Assembly: GCA_029778535.1 (NCBI GenBank)
Contig: JAKOQB010000124.1
Coordinates: 62,001 to 126,000, forward strand
Direction of reading: 5' to 3'
DNA length: 64,000 bases
DNA from: Pseudomonadota bacterium
GTDB taxonomy: Bacteria; Pseudomonadota; Gammaproteobacteria; Burkholderiales; Burkholderiaceae_F
This document shows positions 21,664 through 32,992 of the stretch, piece by piece. Under the pieces are notes generated by a model. That model had not been told where the DNA came from and did no database searches. It saw only the letters and a list, made by a program, of their open reading frames with translations. Positions within the stretch are counted from its first letter, which is position 1. Each line of letters opens with the position of its first letter. Both the position numbers and the translations under genes were made by a program.

Positions 21664-22523
21664 GAGGTGTCCTCCGCTTCGACCGGCGGCGCGCCGCGCG
21701 GCGCTTTGTAGCGCGCGTAGCCCCACAGGTATTGCTCGGGCCGCGTGCGGATCAGCCGCTCGAGCGCTCGGTTGAGCCGCGCCGCGTCGTGCTCCGGCAC
21801 GCCGGTCAGCGCCTCCTGCAGCGGCGCATAGTGCGCCAGGTAGCGGCTGGTCGGCAGCCGCTCGCAGAACACCAGTACCACGCGCGCGCCCGCGGAGTAC
21901 GCGAGCCGCGCCGGCAGCGTCATCGTGTACGCGGGCCGGCCGAAGAACGGCGCCCATACGCCCTCGCCCTGCGACGGCACCTGGTCGGGCAGGATGCCGG
22001 CGGTGTGGCGCGCTCTGAGCGCGCGCGCCAGCATCCGCACGCCGCGCATGTCGGCCGGCGCCAAGAGCAGGTTGGCGCGGCCGCGCGCCTCGATCACGCC
22101 GCGCAGCGCGGCCTTGCGCGGCACGCGATACAGGATCGTCATCGGCCGCGTGCGCGCCAGCGGACGCGTCGCGTAGTACTGCGCGAACGCCTCGAAGCCG
22201 CCGAAGTGCGGCGTCAGCAGAAGCAACGGGCGCGGATCGGCGAGCAGCGCATCGAGTTCGCCCGCGTTCGCATCCTGCACGCGCGCGGCGACGTCGGCCG
22301 CCGGCCGCAGCCAGAACCAGCCGGCCTCGAGCGCCTGACGGCCGGCTGCCGCGATCGCGGCGCGCAGCACCGCTGGCGCGTCGAGCCGCGCCAGTGCGAG
22401 GTTCGCGCGCATCCGCCGGCGATAGGTCGGCGACAGCAGGTAGACGAGCCAGCCTCCTGAGGCGCCGAGCGCGTGCACCGCGCGCAGCGGCAGCGATGCG
22501 AGGAGCCTGAGCAGCAGCAGCAC
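21660..22523 (-). CDS. Lysophospholipid/lauroyl acyltransferase, LpxL/HtrB family (copy 2)
   Basis: LLLLTPHFGGFEAFAQYY...GILPDQVPSQGEGVWAPFFGRPAYTM. Confidence 0.88.
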   Translation of the reverse strand: MLLLLRLLASLPLRAVHALGASGGWLVYLLSPTYRRRMRANLALARLDAPAVLRAAIAAAGRQALEAGWFWLRPAADVAARVQDANAGELDALLADPRPLLLLTPHFGGFEAFAQYYATRPLARTRPMTILYRVPRKAALRGVIEARGRANLLLAPADMRGVRMLARALRARHTAGILPDQVPSQGEGVWAPFFGRPAYTMTLPARLAYSAGARVVLVFCERLPTSRYLAHYAPLQEALTGVPEHDAARLNRALERLIRTRPEQYLWGYARYKAPRGAPPVEAEDTS

Positions 22524-22606
22524 GCGGATCGATCCGAGCCGAGGTAGACGACAGACGGCGCATTGTCGCAGCCACGCCGCCGGGCGAAATGCGCGCGGTC
22601 ATCCCC

Positions 22607-22612
22607 TATAAT
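22607..22612 (+). promoter_or_regulatory. Putative -10 box of the metK promoter
   Basis: Consensus TATAAT about 140 bp upstream of metK, just before the structured leader. Confidence 0.6.
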
Positions 22613-22631
22613 CCGGCCACGCCGAGTTAAC

Positions 22632-22746
22632 GAACAACTTGCAGGGCGCGCCGCGGCAGTTGGGTACATCCAGCGGCAAATACTGCTAAAGCGTCGCCGC
22701 GCTTTCCGCGGCTTTCGGACGCAAGTTCGAGTACCCACGTGGAGAG
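22632..22746 (+). ncRNA. Candidate structured cis-regulatory 5' leader of metK with pseudoknot
   Basis: P1 aacttgc 22636-22642/gcaagtt 22721-22727; hairpin gcagt 22656-22660/actgc 22682-22686 whose loop tgggtac 22661-22667 pairs with gtaccca 22731-22737; hairpin gccgcg 22696-22701/cgcggc 22707-22712; SD ggaga directly downstream. Confidence 0.5.
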
Positions 22747-22750
22747 CGGC

Positions 22751-23944
<1,194 letters not shown>

Positions 23945-24094
23945 CGCGACCCCGCCGATTCGGCCGATCGACGTAGGTAGCGACACGGAGCGTGCGCAAG
24001 CCGCGCGCTCGCGAAACGCGCAGTCTCAAGTTCCGGCCCGCGCGGCCGAACGTAGGGGCGCGTGCCCGCTGCGGCCCGCGGTCCACGTCCACCC

Positions 24095-25318
24095 ATGCTC
24101 AAGCGCGTCGCGGTCGAGAAGCTTCGAGTCGGCATGTTCCTGCACGAGTTGTGCGGGTCGTGGATCGACCATCCGTTCTGGCGCAGCCGCTTCGAACTGA
24201 CCAGCGCCGAAGAGCTGCAGCAGATCGCCGACAGCGGCATCCGGGACGTGCTGATCGATACGTCGCGCGGGCTCGATGTCGCGCCGAATACCGCCGACGC
24301 GCCGGCCGACGAGAGGACGCCGGCGGCCGCGACCGGGCCGGCGCCGCCGGCCGCGACCGCGACGGTCGAATTCCGCGCCGAGATCGAGCGCGCCGCGCGC
24401 ATCTGCCGCGAGGGCAAGGACGCTGTGGTGTCGATGTTCCAGGAGGCGCGCATGGGCAAGGCGATCGACGCCGAGCGGGCCGCGCCGCTGGTACAGCAGA
24501 TCTCCGATTCGGTCACGCGCAATCCCGGTGCGCTGATCAGCCTGGCGCGGCTGAAGACCGCCGACGAGTACACGTACATGCACTCGGTCGCCGTGTGCGC
24601 GCTGATGATCGCGCTGGCGCGCCAGCTCGGCCTCGACGAGGCGGCGACGCGCCAGGCCGGGCTTGCCGGATTGCTGCACGACCTCGGCAAGGCGCGCGTG
24701 CCGATGGACGTGCTGAACAAGCCCGGCAAGCTGACCGACGCCGAGTTCACGCAGGTCAAGCGCCATCCCGAGCTGGGGCACGAGATGCTGGTCGAAGGCG
24801 GCAGCGCCGGCGCGGCCGCGCTCGACGTTTGCCTGCACCATCACGAGAAGGTCGACGGCAGCGGCTATCCGCACGGACTGAAGGCCGGCCAGATCAGCCT
24901 GCACGCGAAAATGGGCGCGGTGTGCGACGTGTACGACGCGATCACGTCGAACCGGCCGTACAAGGCGGGCTGGAATCCGGCCGAGTCGGTGCGCCGCATG
25001 GCCGCGTGGACGAAGACGCACTTCGACGACACCGTGTTCCAGGCGTTCGTCAAGAGCATCGGCATCTATCCGGTCGGCTCGTTGGTGCGCACGGCGTCGG
25101 GCCGGCTCGCGATCGTGGTCGAGCAGAACGAGCGCGCGCTGCTGACGCCGAAGATCAAGGCCTTCTACTCGATCCGGTCGCAGGTGCACGTGGCGCCGGA
25201 ACTGATCGATCTGGCGCGCCCCGGCACGCGCGAACAGATCGTCGGCCGCGAAGACCCGGCGCGCTGGGGCTTCGCGCACCTGGACGAGCTTTGGGCCGGC
25301 GACGCGGCGCGCCGGTGA
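24095..25318 (+). CDS. HD-GYP domain cyclic-di-GMP phosphodiesterase with DUF3391-like N-terminus
   Basis: MLKRVAVEKLRVGMFLHELCGSW; AGLLHDLGKARVP; HHEKVDGSGYP. Confidence 0.92.
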   Translation: MLKRVAVEKLRVGMFLHELCGSWIDHPFWRSRFELTSAEELQQIADSGIRDVLIDTSRGLDVAPNTADAPADERTPAAATGPAPPAATATVEFRAEIERAARICREGKDAVVSMFQEARMGKAIDAERAAPLVQQISDSVTRNPGALISLARLKTADEYTYMHSVAVCALMIALARQLGLDEAATRQAGLAGLLHDLGKARVPMDVLNKPGKLTDAEFTQVKRHPELGHEMLVEGGSAGAAALDVCLHHHEKVDGSGYPHGLKAGQISLHAKMGAVCDVYDAITSNRPYKAGWNPAESVRRMAAWTKTHFDDTVFQAFVKSIGIYPVGSLVRTASGRLAIVVEQNERALLTPKIKAFYSIRSQVHVAPELIDLARPGTREQIVGREDPARWGFAHLDELWAGDAARR

Positions 25319-25372
25319 CCGCTACGCGTGCAGCAGGCGGCCGCCGCCGAACGACCGGTTCCCCCACGCGTC

Positions 25373-25681
25373 TCACGCAGCGACCCGCGCCGTGCCGGCG
25401 ATCAGATCGACCACGCGCGCCCACAGCGGCGCGCGCACCCGGCGCGGCGCCGCGCGCACCGCGACCTCGACCGGACCGACCAGCGCCGAGATCACCACAT
25501 CGCGGTCGGTGTCGACGACGAAGGCCTCGCCTGGATTGAGCACCACGTCGCGCCGCTCGCCGTCGATCGTCAGCCACGCGGCGCCCCGCCGGCCCAACAC
25601 GCGCAGCCCGCGCGCGCCGCGCAGCAGCGCCACGCCGCGCCGGTTCAACATCAGGTTGCCGCATTCGAGATCGATGCTCAT
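25373..25681 (-). CDS. DUF2917-like protein (copy 1)
   Basis: GRRGAAWLTIDGERRDVVLNPGEAFVVDTDRDVVISAL. Confidence 0.75.
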   Translation of the reverse strand: MSIDLECGNLMLNRRGVALLRGARGLRVLGRRGAAWLTIDGERRDVVLNPGEAFVVDTDRDVVISALVGPVEVAVRAAPRRVRAPLWARVVDLIAGTARVAA

Positions 25682-25819
25682 GGGACTCCTTTCCGGGCCC
25701 CGCGCACATGACCGGCACGCATGCTGGCGGTTGACGCGCGATTCCAATGGAGCGCATATTCCGCTCGGCAGTCGCCGCATTCAAACGATCTTTGCGCAGG
25801 TCTCGCATTCCCGATCCGC

Positions 25820-26734
25820 ATGCGAAAGGAAGCCGATCGTCTGCCGCCGCTGGAACTGCTGACCGCGTTCGAGGCCGCCGCGCGCCAACTGTCGTTCACC
25901 AAGGCGGCGGCGGAGCGCTTCCTGACGCAATCGGCGATCAGCCGGCAGATCAAGGCGCTCGAGGACGATCTGGGCGTTGCGCTGTTCCGCCGCCGCCATC
26001 GTGCGCTCGAGCTGACCGATGACGGCCGGCAACTGCACGAGGCCGCGCGCGTGCTGCTGGCCGAGCTGCGCCGAACGGTGACGCGCATCCGCGCCCCGCA
26101 GGCGCGCACGGTGATCGCGCTCACCACCACGCCGGGGCTGGCGTCGCTGTGGCTGATCCCGCGCCTGTCCACGTTCCTGCGCGCGCATCCGCAGATCGAC
26201 GTGCGCATCGACACCAGCCTCGATCGCCGCAATTTGAACGCCGACGGCTTCGATCTGGCGCTGCGCTATGCGCGCATCGGCGCCACGGCCGGCACGCAGC
26301 TCTTCCGCGAGGCGACGCTGCCGGTGTGCAGCCCGCAGCTCGCGAAGTCGCGCGAGCGGCCGCTGAAGACGCCGGGGGACTTGCTGCGCCACACGCTGCT
26401 GCAGGTGACGGTGCCGCCCGGCGCGAGCGTGCCGCTCGAGTGGCAGCCGTGGCTGCAGGCGGTCGGCCTGGGCGAACTGGCGCCGGCGGCGACGCTGTCG
26501 TTCAGCAACTACGACAGCGCGATCGCCGCCGCGCTGGCCGGGCAGGGCGTGGCGCTCGGCCGCCGCCCGCTGATCGACGATTTGCTGCGCGCGCGCAAGC
26601 TGGTCGCGCCGTTCAAGGCCGATCCGGTCGCCTCCGAGCGCGCGTACTTTCTCGTCGTCGCGCCGGCCGCGCGCGGCCGCCCTGCGGTGCGCGCGTTGGA
26701 GGAGTGGCTGCTGGCACAGGCGCAGCCGAGCTGA
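25820..26734 (+). CDS. LysR-family regulator, GcvA-like (copy 1)
   Basis: LELLTAFEAAARQLSFTKAAAERFLTQSAISRQIKALEDDLGVALFRRR. Confidence 0.92.
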   Translation: MRKEADRLPPLELLTAFEAAARQLSFTKAAAERFLTQSAISRQIKALEDDLGVALFRRRHRALELTDDGRQLHEAARVLLAELRRTVTRIRAPQARTVIALTTTPGLASLWLIPRLSTFLRAHPQIDVRIDTSLDRRNLNADGFDLALRYARIGATAGTQLFREATLPVCSPQLAKSRERPLKTPGDLLRHTLLQVTVPPGASVPLEWQPWLQAVGLGELAPAATLSFSNYDSAIAAALAGQGVALGRRPLIDDLLRARKLVAPFKADPVASERAYFLVVAPAARGRPAVRALEEWLLAQAQPS

Positions 26735-26737
26735 CCT

Positions 26738-26995
26738 TCAGCCGCCCGACAGTGCCTGCACGATGCACAGTTCGTCGTGCGTTGCGAGCGCACGCGTCAA
26801 ATCGAACACAGGTTCGCCGTTGACGAAGAAGCGCACGTGCCGGCGCAGGCGATCCTGCTCGTCGACCATGCGGAAGCGGATGCCGGGAAACTGCCGTTCC
26901 AGATCCGCGAGCACGGCGCCGAGCGTTGCGCCCTCCGCCCGCACCCAGGACTGCTGCGTGTACGAACGCAGCGGCGACGGGATCAGCACGTTCAT
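26738..26995 (-). CDS. MoaD/ThiS family ubiquitin-like protein
   Basis: 85 aa, beta-grasp-like, C-terminal LSGG. Confidence 0.82.
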   Translation of the reverse strand: MNVLIPSPLRSYTQQSWVRAEGATLGAVLADLERQFPGIRFRMVDEQDRLRRHVRFFVNGEPVFDLTRALATHDELCIVQALSGG

Positions 26996-28194
26996 CCGTG
27001 AATTTCGGCCGCTTCGACCGCGTAGATCTCGGGCAGGTTGCGCGCGATGCAGTGCCACTTCGCACCTTCGTCGCGGCTCGCCCACAGCTCGCCGCCGGTG
27101 GTGGCGAAGTACAGGCCGACCGGATCGCGCGCATCGATCGTCATCGCCTGCCGCTTGACGGTCCACCACGCCTGCGACTCGGGCAGGCCCGCATCGAGCC
27201 GCCGCCACGTCTTGCCGGCATTGCGCGTGACGTACACCGCGGGCTTGCCGTCGGGGCTCGTGCGCGGCCACACGGTCTGGCCGTCCATCGGCAGCACCCA
27301 CGCCGTGTCTGCATCGCGCGGATGAACGACGATGGGAAAGCCGATGTCGCCGACCTTCTTCGGCATGCTGCGGCCGATGCGTACCCATTGATCGTCGGGG
27401 CGGTCGAGCCGGTAGATGCCGCAGTGGTTCTGCTGGTACAGCCGATCGGGATTGCTCGGGCACATGCGCACGCAGTGCGGGTCGTGGAAGGTGACGACCT
27501 TGGCATCGAAGCCCTCGACGACCTCCATCCCTTTCACCAGCGGCGCGAAGGTGCGGCCGCCGTCGGTCGATTCGTGCACGCCGCCGCCCGACATGCCGAA
27601 GTACAGATGCTTCGGGTCGCGCGGATCGACGATGATCGAGTGCAGCTTCGGCCCGTCGGGCGTGCCGTCCTGCACGGTGCCCATCCATTCCCGATACTTC
27701 GGATCATCGTTGATCATCGAATACGGCGACCACGTGACGCCGCCGTCTTCGGAGCGGAACAGCCCCTGCGGCGACGTGCCCGCGTACCAGACATTGGGTT
27801 CGTTCGCGTGCGCGGCTGTGAGCCAGAACGTGTGATCGACCGCTCGGCCCGTGCCATCCGCGGCCTTCGCGAACGCGGGAGGTTTTGCGGCCTCCTTCCA
27901 GGTGCGGCCGAGGTCGGTCGAGCGGAAGATCGTCGGACCGAGATGCCCGGTCTTCGCCGCCGCCAGCAGCGTGCGTCCGTCGCGCGGATCGAGCACGACG
28001 TGATTGACGACGTGACCGAGGAAATGCGGCCCATCGGCGCGCCACGTGCGCCGTGACGCGTCGCCGTGGAACAGCCACGCGCCCTTGCGCGTGGCGAGCA
28101 GCAGCACGACCCGATCCTTCTTTATCCTGCGCGTCGTCGCCTTGCCGGTCGTCTTCTTCGTGGTCACGGGCATCTCCTGCCGTTGTTCGCTCAC
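26992..28194 (-). CDS. BNR/WD40-like beta-propeller (exo-alpha-sialidase-like) protein
   Basis: Repeated FRSTDLGRTW, FRSEDGGVTW, ESTDGGRTF, RNAGKTWRRL Asp-box motifs; overlaps MoaD gene by 4 bp. Confidence 0.85.
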   Translation of the reverse strand: MSEQRQEMPVTTKKTTGKATTRRIKKDRVVLLLATRKGAWLFHGDASRRTWRADGPHFLGHVVNHVVLDPRDGRTLLAAAKTGHLGPTIFRSTDLGRTWKEAAKPPAFAKAADGTGRAVDHTFWLTAAHANEPNVWYAGTSPQGLFRSEDGGVTWSPYSMINDDPKYREWMGTVQDGTPDGPKLHSIIVDPRDPKHLYFGMSGGGVHESTDGGRTFAPLVKGMEVVEGFDAKVVTFHDPHCVRMCPSNPDRLYQQNHCGIYRLDRPDDQWVRIGRSMPKKVGDIGFPIVVHPRDADTAWVLPMDGQTVWPRTSPDGKPAVYVTRNAGKTWRRLDAGLPESQAWWTVKRQAMTIDARDPVGLYFATTGGELWASRDEGAKWHCIARNLPEIYAVEAAEIHG

Positions 28195-28203
28195 TCCGAT
28201 CGC

Positions 28204-28614
28204 TCACGCCGTCGCCATCACCATCCAGCCGACGCCGAAGCGGTCGGTCAGCATGCCGAAGCTCGGCGACCAGAACGTCTTGGCAAGCGGCATCGTCACC
28301 TTGCCGCCGTCGGCAAGCGCGTTGAACACGCGTTGGGTCGCGGCGACGTCGGCGACCGAAATCGCCAGCGAGAAGCCGCCGAACTTCGGGTGCCCCGTGC
28401 AGTCGTCGGCCGCCATCACCGTCGTTGCGCCGATGCGGAAGCTCGAATGCATCACCTTGTTCTCGAACCCCGGCGGCACCATGCCCGGCGGCGGCGGCTC
28501 GGGGCTTTCCTTGTAGCGCATCAGCATCTCGACTTGCGCGCCGAGCGCCTTCTTGTAGAACTCGAGCGCCTGCTCGCAGTTGCCGTCGAAGAACAGATAG
28601 GACTGGACCTGCAT
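28204..28614 (-). CDS. VOC family protein (PhnB-like)
   Basis: MQVQSYLFFDGNCEQALEFYKKALGAQVEML...HSSFRIGATTVMAADD. Confidence 0.9.
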   Translation of the reverse strand: MQVQSYLFFDGNCEQALEFYKKALGAQVEMLMRYKESPEPPPPGMVPPGFENKVMHSSFRIGATTVMAADDCTGHPKFGGFSLAISVADVAATQRVFNALADGGKVTMPLAKTFWSPSFGMLTDRFGVGWMVMATA

Positions 28615-28652
28615 GGGACCTCCTCATGGGGGTTGCGGTTGCGATGACGCGA

Positions 28653-29086
28653 CTACCTGCCGGCGGCCTTCCGGGCCACCTGCGCGCGCAGACGTTCCTC
28701 CTGCGCGCGCAACTCGGGAGTGAATTCGGCGCCGAAATCCTCCGCCTCGAACACCTGCCGGATCTCCAGTTCGCCGCCGTCATTGTGCGGGTTCGGGCAG
28801 CGCCTGGCCCATTGGATCGCCTCTTCCAGCGACTTGCACTGCCACAGCCAGAAGCCGGCGACGAGTTCCTTCGTCTCCGCGAACGGGCCGTCGATCACCG
28901 TACGCGACTTCCCCGAGAAGCGAACGCGCTTGCCCTTCGAGCTCGGATGCAGGCCCTCGCCGCGAGCAGCACGCCGGCCTGCGCGAGTTCCTCGTTGAAC
29001 TTGCCCATCGCTCCCAGCAGTTCGTGCTTCGGCATCACGCCGGCTTCGGAATCCTTGCTCGCCTTGACGATCACCATGAATCGCAT
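28653..29086 (-). pseudogene. YciI/YCII-domain protein disrupted by a frameshift
   Basis: MRFMVIVKASKDSEAGVMPKHELLGAMGKFNEELAQAGVLLA in one frame, GEGLHPSSKGKRVRFSGKSRTVIDGPFAETKELVAGFWLWQ in another; break at ~28957-28966. Confidence 0.75.
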
Positions 29087-29198
29087 CGAATTGCCTCCGT
29101 TGAGCGTGAGTCACGATGCGGGACGATCCCGCCTCTGTATTGGACGAATGAGGCGCCGTCAAATCGACAGCGACGCTCGCCTGTTCTTGGGATACGCG

Positions 29199-30203
29199 TT
29201 AGCGCGCGGCGCTCTCGGCACGCCGCCACGCCGCCGGCGGCATGCCGACCGCGCGCTTGAACGCGCGCGCGAACGCGGCCTCGGAGTCGTAGCCGACCTC
29301 GAGCGCGATCGACGCGACATTGGCGTTGGTACTGCGCAGCAGGTTGGACGCGAGCTGCATGCGCCAGTTGGTCAGGTACTGCATCGGCGGTTGGCCCACG
29401 AACTGCACGAAGCGTTCGTGCAGCGCCGAGCGCGACAGCCCGGCCTGCCGGCCGAGCTCGTCGAGCGTCCACGGCGTGGCCGGCTGCTCGTGCAGCAGCG
29501 CGAGCGCGCGGCCGACGTAGCGGTCGCGCAGTCCCGCGAGCCAGCCGCCCGCCGGCTCGGGCAGCGATTCGACGTAACGGCGTACCGCATCGACGAACGC
29601 CATCTCGCTGATGCGCGCGAGCATCGCGTCGCTGCCCGGGCCGGGCGCGCGCGATTCGGCCGCGGCCTGCTCGATCACGCGGCCGACCCAGCCGCCCGCG
29701 CGCGCAGCAGGGATGTGCAGCAGGCGCGGCAACGCCGCGATCAGCGGATTGAACGGCCGCAGGTCGCAGCCGATGAAGCCGCACACCAGCACCGTGTCGG
29801 CGTGGTCGACCGGCGCGGTCGTGCCGGGCTGCTCGACGCCGTAGTGAAACGCGATCGGGATCGGCTTGGGCTGATCGCGGGTCTCGAACACCCAGTTGGC
29901 GTCGATGCGCTGCGGCGGCAGTTCCGGCGCGCTCGACAGCACGTGCGCATCGCCCTGCGGAAACAACACGATGTCGCCGGCCGCGAGCCGCACCGGATTC
30001 AGCCCCGACACCGCGGCCCAGCCGTTGCCCTTGGCGACCAGGTGGTACTCGATCACGTGCTCGGCGCCCGGCATCACGGCTGCGGCGATCTCGCGCGCGG
30101 GCGGCGCCTCCGCCGCCCAGCGGTCGCGATAGCTGACGTAATAGAACACGGCGCCGCGCAGGCGGACCGTACGCAATACGTCGGACAGCGTGTCCTGGCT
30201 CAT
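29199..30203 (-). CDS. AraC-family regulator with cupin N-terminus
   Basis: C-terminal HTH MQLASNLLRSTNANVASIALEVGYDSEAAFARAFKRAVGMPPAAWRR. Confidence 0.92.
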   Translation of the reverse strand: MSQDTLSDVLRTVRLRGAVFYYVSYRDRWAAEAPPAREIAAAVMPGAEHVIEYHLVAKGNGWAAVSGLNPVRLAAGDIVLFPQGDAHVLSSAPELPPQRIDANWVFETRDQPKPIPIAFHYGVEQPGTTAPVDHADTVLVCGFIGCDLRPFNPLIAALPRLLHIPAARAGGWVGRVIEQAAAESRAPGPGSDAMLARISEMAFVDAVRRYVESLPEPAGGWLAGLRDRYVGRALALLHEQPATPWTLDELGRQAGLSRSALHERFVQFVGQPPMQYLTNWRMQLASNLLRSTNANVASIALEVGYDSEAAFARAFKRAVGMPPAAWRRAESAAR

Positions 30204-30448
30204 GGGCGGGCGGCGCCGCGAAAAAGGACGCGCGAGCAAATATCGGCGACGCGCAGCGAAGCGTCAATCGCGCCGCTCGCCAACAATGCGCGGCATCGAT
30301 CGTTTGCCAATCGAGTCGTGCTCCGGCCGACCCGGGAATCCGCGAGAGTGAAGCTGACCCAACCCTGTCCGGTTTGACGCGAAAAGGCCGTCTTGTGGCA
30401 CGCAAGGCCGCCGCACTTCCCTTCGGTTTATCCACCAAGGAATCCACC

Positions 30449-31291
30449 ATGACCTTCGTTCAGACTCGTCCCGCCGCACCCGTGCAACCCGACTTCGACG
30501 CCATCAAGGCCAGGCAGCAGGCCACGTGGTCGAGCGGCGACTACGCGGTGATCGGCATCACGTTGCAGATCGTCGGCGAATCGCTCGCCGAGGCGGTCGA
30601 CATCCGCGCCGGCGAGCGCGTGCTCGACGTGGCCGCGGGCAACGGCAACGCCACGCTGGCTGCGGCGCGCCGCTTCGCGCACGTCACGTCGACCGATTAC
30701 GTTCCGGCGTTGCTGGAGAAGTGCGCCGCGCGCGCGCAGGCCGACGGGCTCGCGGTCACCTGCCAGGTCGCCGATGCGGAGGCGTTGCCGTTCGCCGATG
30801 CGAGCTTCGATGTCGCGCTGTCGACCTTCGGCGCGATGTTCACGCCGCAGCACGCGCGCACCGCCGGCGAGATGCTGCGCGTGGTCCGTCCCGGCGGCCG
30901 CATCGGGCTGGCGAGCTGGACGCCGGAGGGCTTCATCGGCCAGCTGTTCAAGCTGATCGGCAGCCACGTCCCGCCGCCGGCGGGGCTGAAGTCTCCGGCG
31001 CTATGGGGCAGCGAGCCACACATCGTCGAGCTGTTCGGCGCGCAGGCCGCGGACATCCACTGCGAGCGCAGGTACTTCAAGTTCCGCTACGCCTCGGCCG
31101 CGCACTGGCTGCAGATCTTCCGCGACTACTACGGGCCGATGCACAAGGCGTTCGCCGCGCTCGACGCGGCCGGCCGGGCAAAACTCGAGGCCGACATCAC
31201 GTCGCTGCTCGCACGGCTGAACGTGGCGGGGCCGGCGTCGCTGGTCGTGCCCGGCGAGTACCTCGAAGTCGTGATCACCAAGCGCGATTGA
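30449..31291 (+). CDS. Class I SAM-dependent methyltransferase
   Basis: RVLDVAAGNGNATLAAARRFAHVTSTDYVPALLEKCA. Confidence 0.9.
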   Translation: MTFVQTRPAAPVQPDFDAIKARQQATWSSGDYAVIGITLQIVGESLAEAVDIRAGERVLDVAAGNGNATLAAARRFAHVTSTDYVPALLEKCAARAQADGLAVTCQVADAEALPFADASFDVALSTFGAMFTPQHARTAGEMLRVVRPGGRIGLASWTPEGFIGQLFKLIGSHVPPPAGLKSPALWGSEPHIVELFGAQAADIHCERRYFKFRYASAAHWLQIFRDYYGPMHKAFAALDAAGRAKLEADITSLLARLNVAGPASLVVPGEYLEVVITKRD

Positions 31292-31362
31292 CCGAACGAT
31301 GATCGCTGTCTGAACGGCGGCCCGGCCGCGCGCCTGCGACACGCACGCGCCCGGGCCGCGGG

Positions 31363-31368
31363 TACAAT
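31363..31368 (+). promoter_or_regulatory. Putative -10 box of ahcY promoter
   Basis: TACAAT immediately upstream of the SAH riboswitch. Confidence 0.55.
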
Positions 31369-31376
31369 CCGCGCTC

Positions 31377-31460
31377 GCTTCGAGGAGCGTTGCGACGGGG
31401 CCATCGCCCCGCCAGGCTCGAAGCGGCCACCCGCCCGGGTGGCACGTTCCAACGGCGCTC
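31377..31460 (+). ncRNA. SAH (S-adenosylhomocysteine) riboswitch
   Basis: gcttcgag/ctcgaagc P1; ggggc/gcccc P2; gccaccc/gggtggc P3; pseudoknot gagcg/cgctc; core GAGGAGCGTTGCGACGG..GCCAGGCTCG..AACGGCGCTC; directly upstream of ahcY. Confidence 0.92.
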
Positions 31461-31491
31461 GCAAACTTCTTTCCCCAAAGGAGGGCGCGAG

Positions 31492-32910
<1,419 letters not shown>

Positions 32911-32914
32911 TGGG

Positions 32915-32990
32915 GAGTCGGCAGTCGGCGGTCGGCAGCAAATGTCCGGACTGCCATCCGCCGACTGAAGACTGCCGACTGAAGACTGCC
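32915..32990. repeat. Heptamer-repeat hairpin element C (AGTCGGC/GACTGCC units)
   Basis: agtcggc-agtcggc-ggtcggc-ag ... ctgccatccgccgactgaagactgccgactgaagactgcc; fills the ahcY-panE spacer. Confidence 0.8.
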
Positions 32991-32992
32991 TT

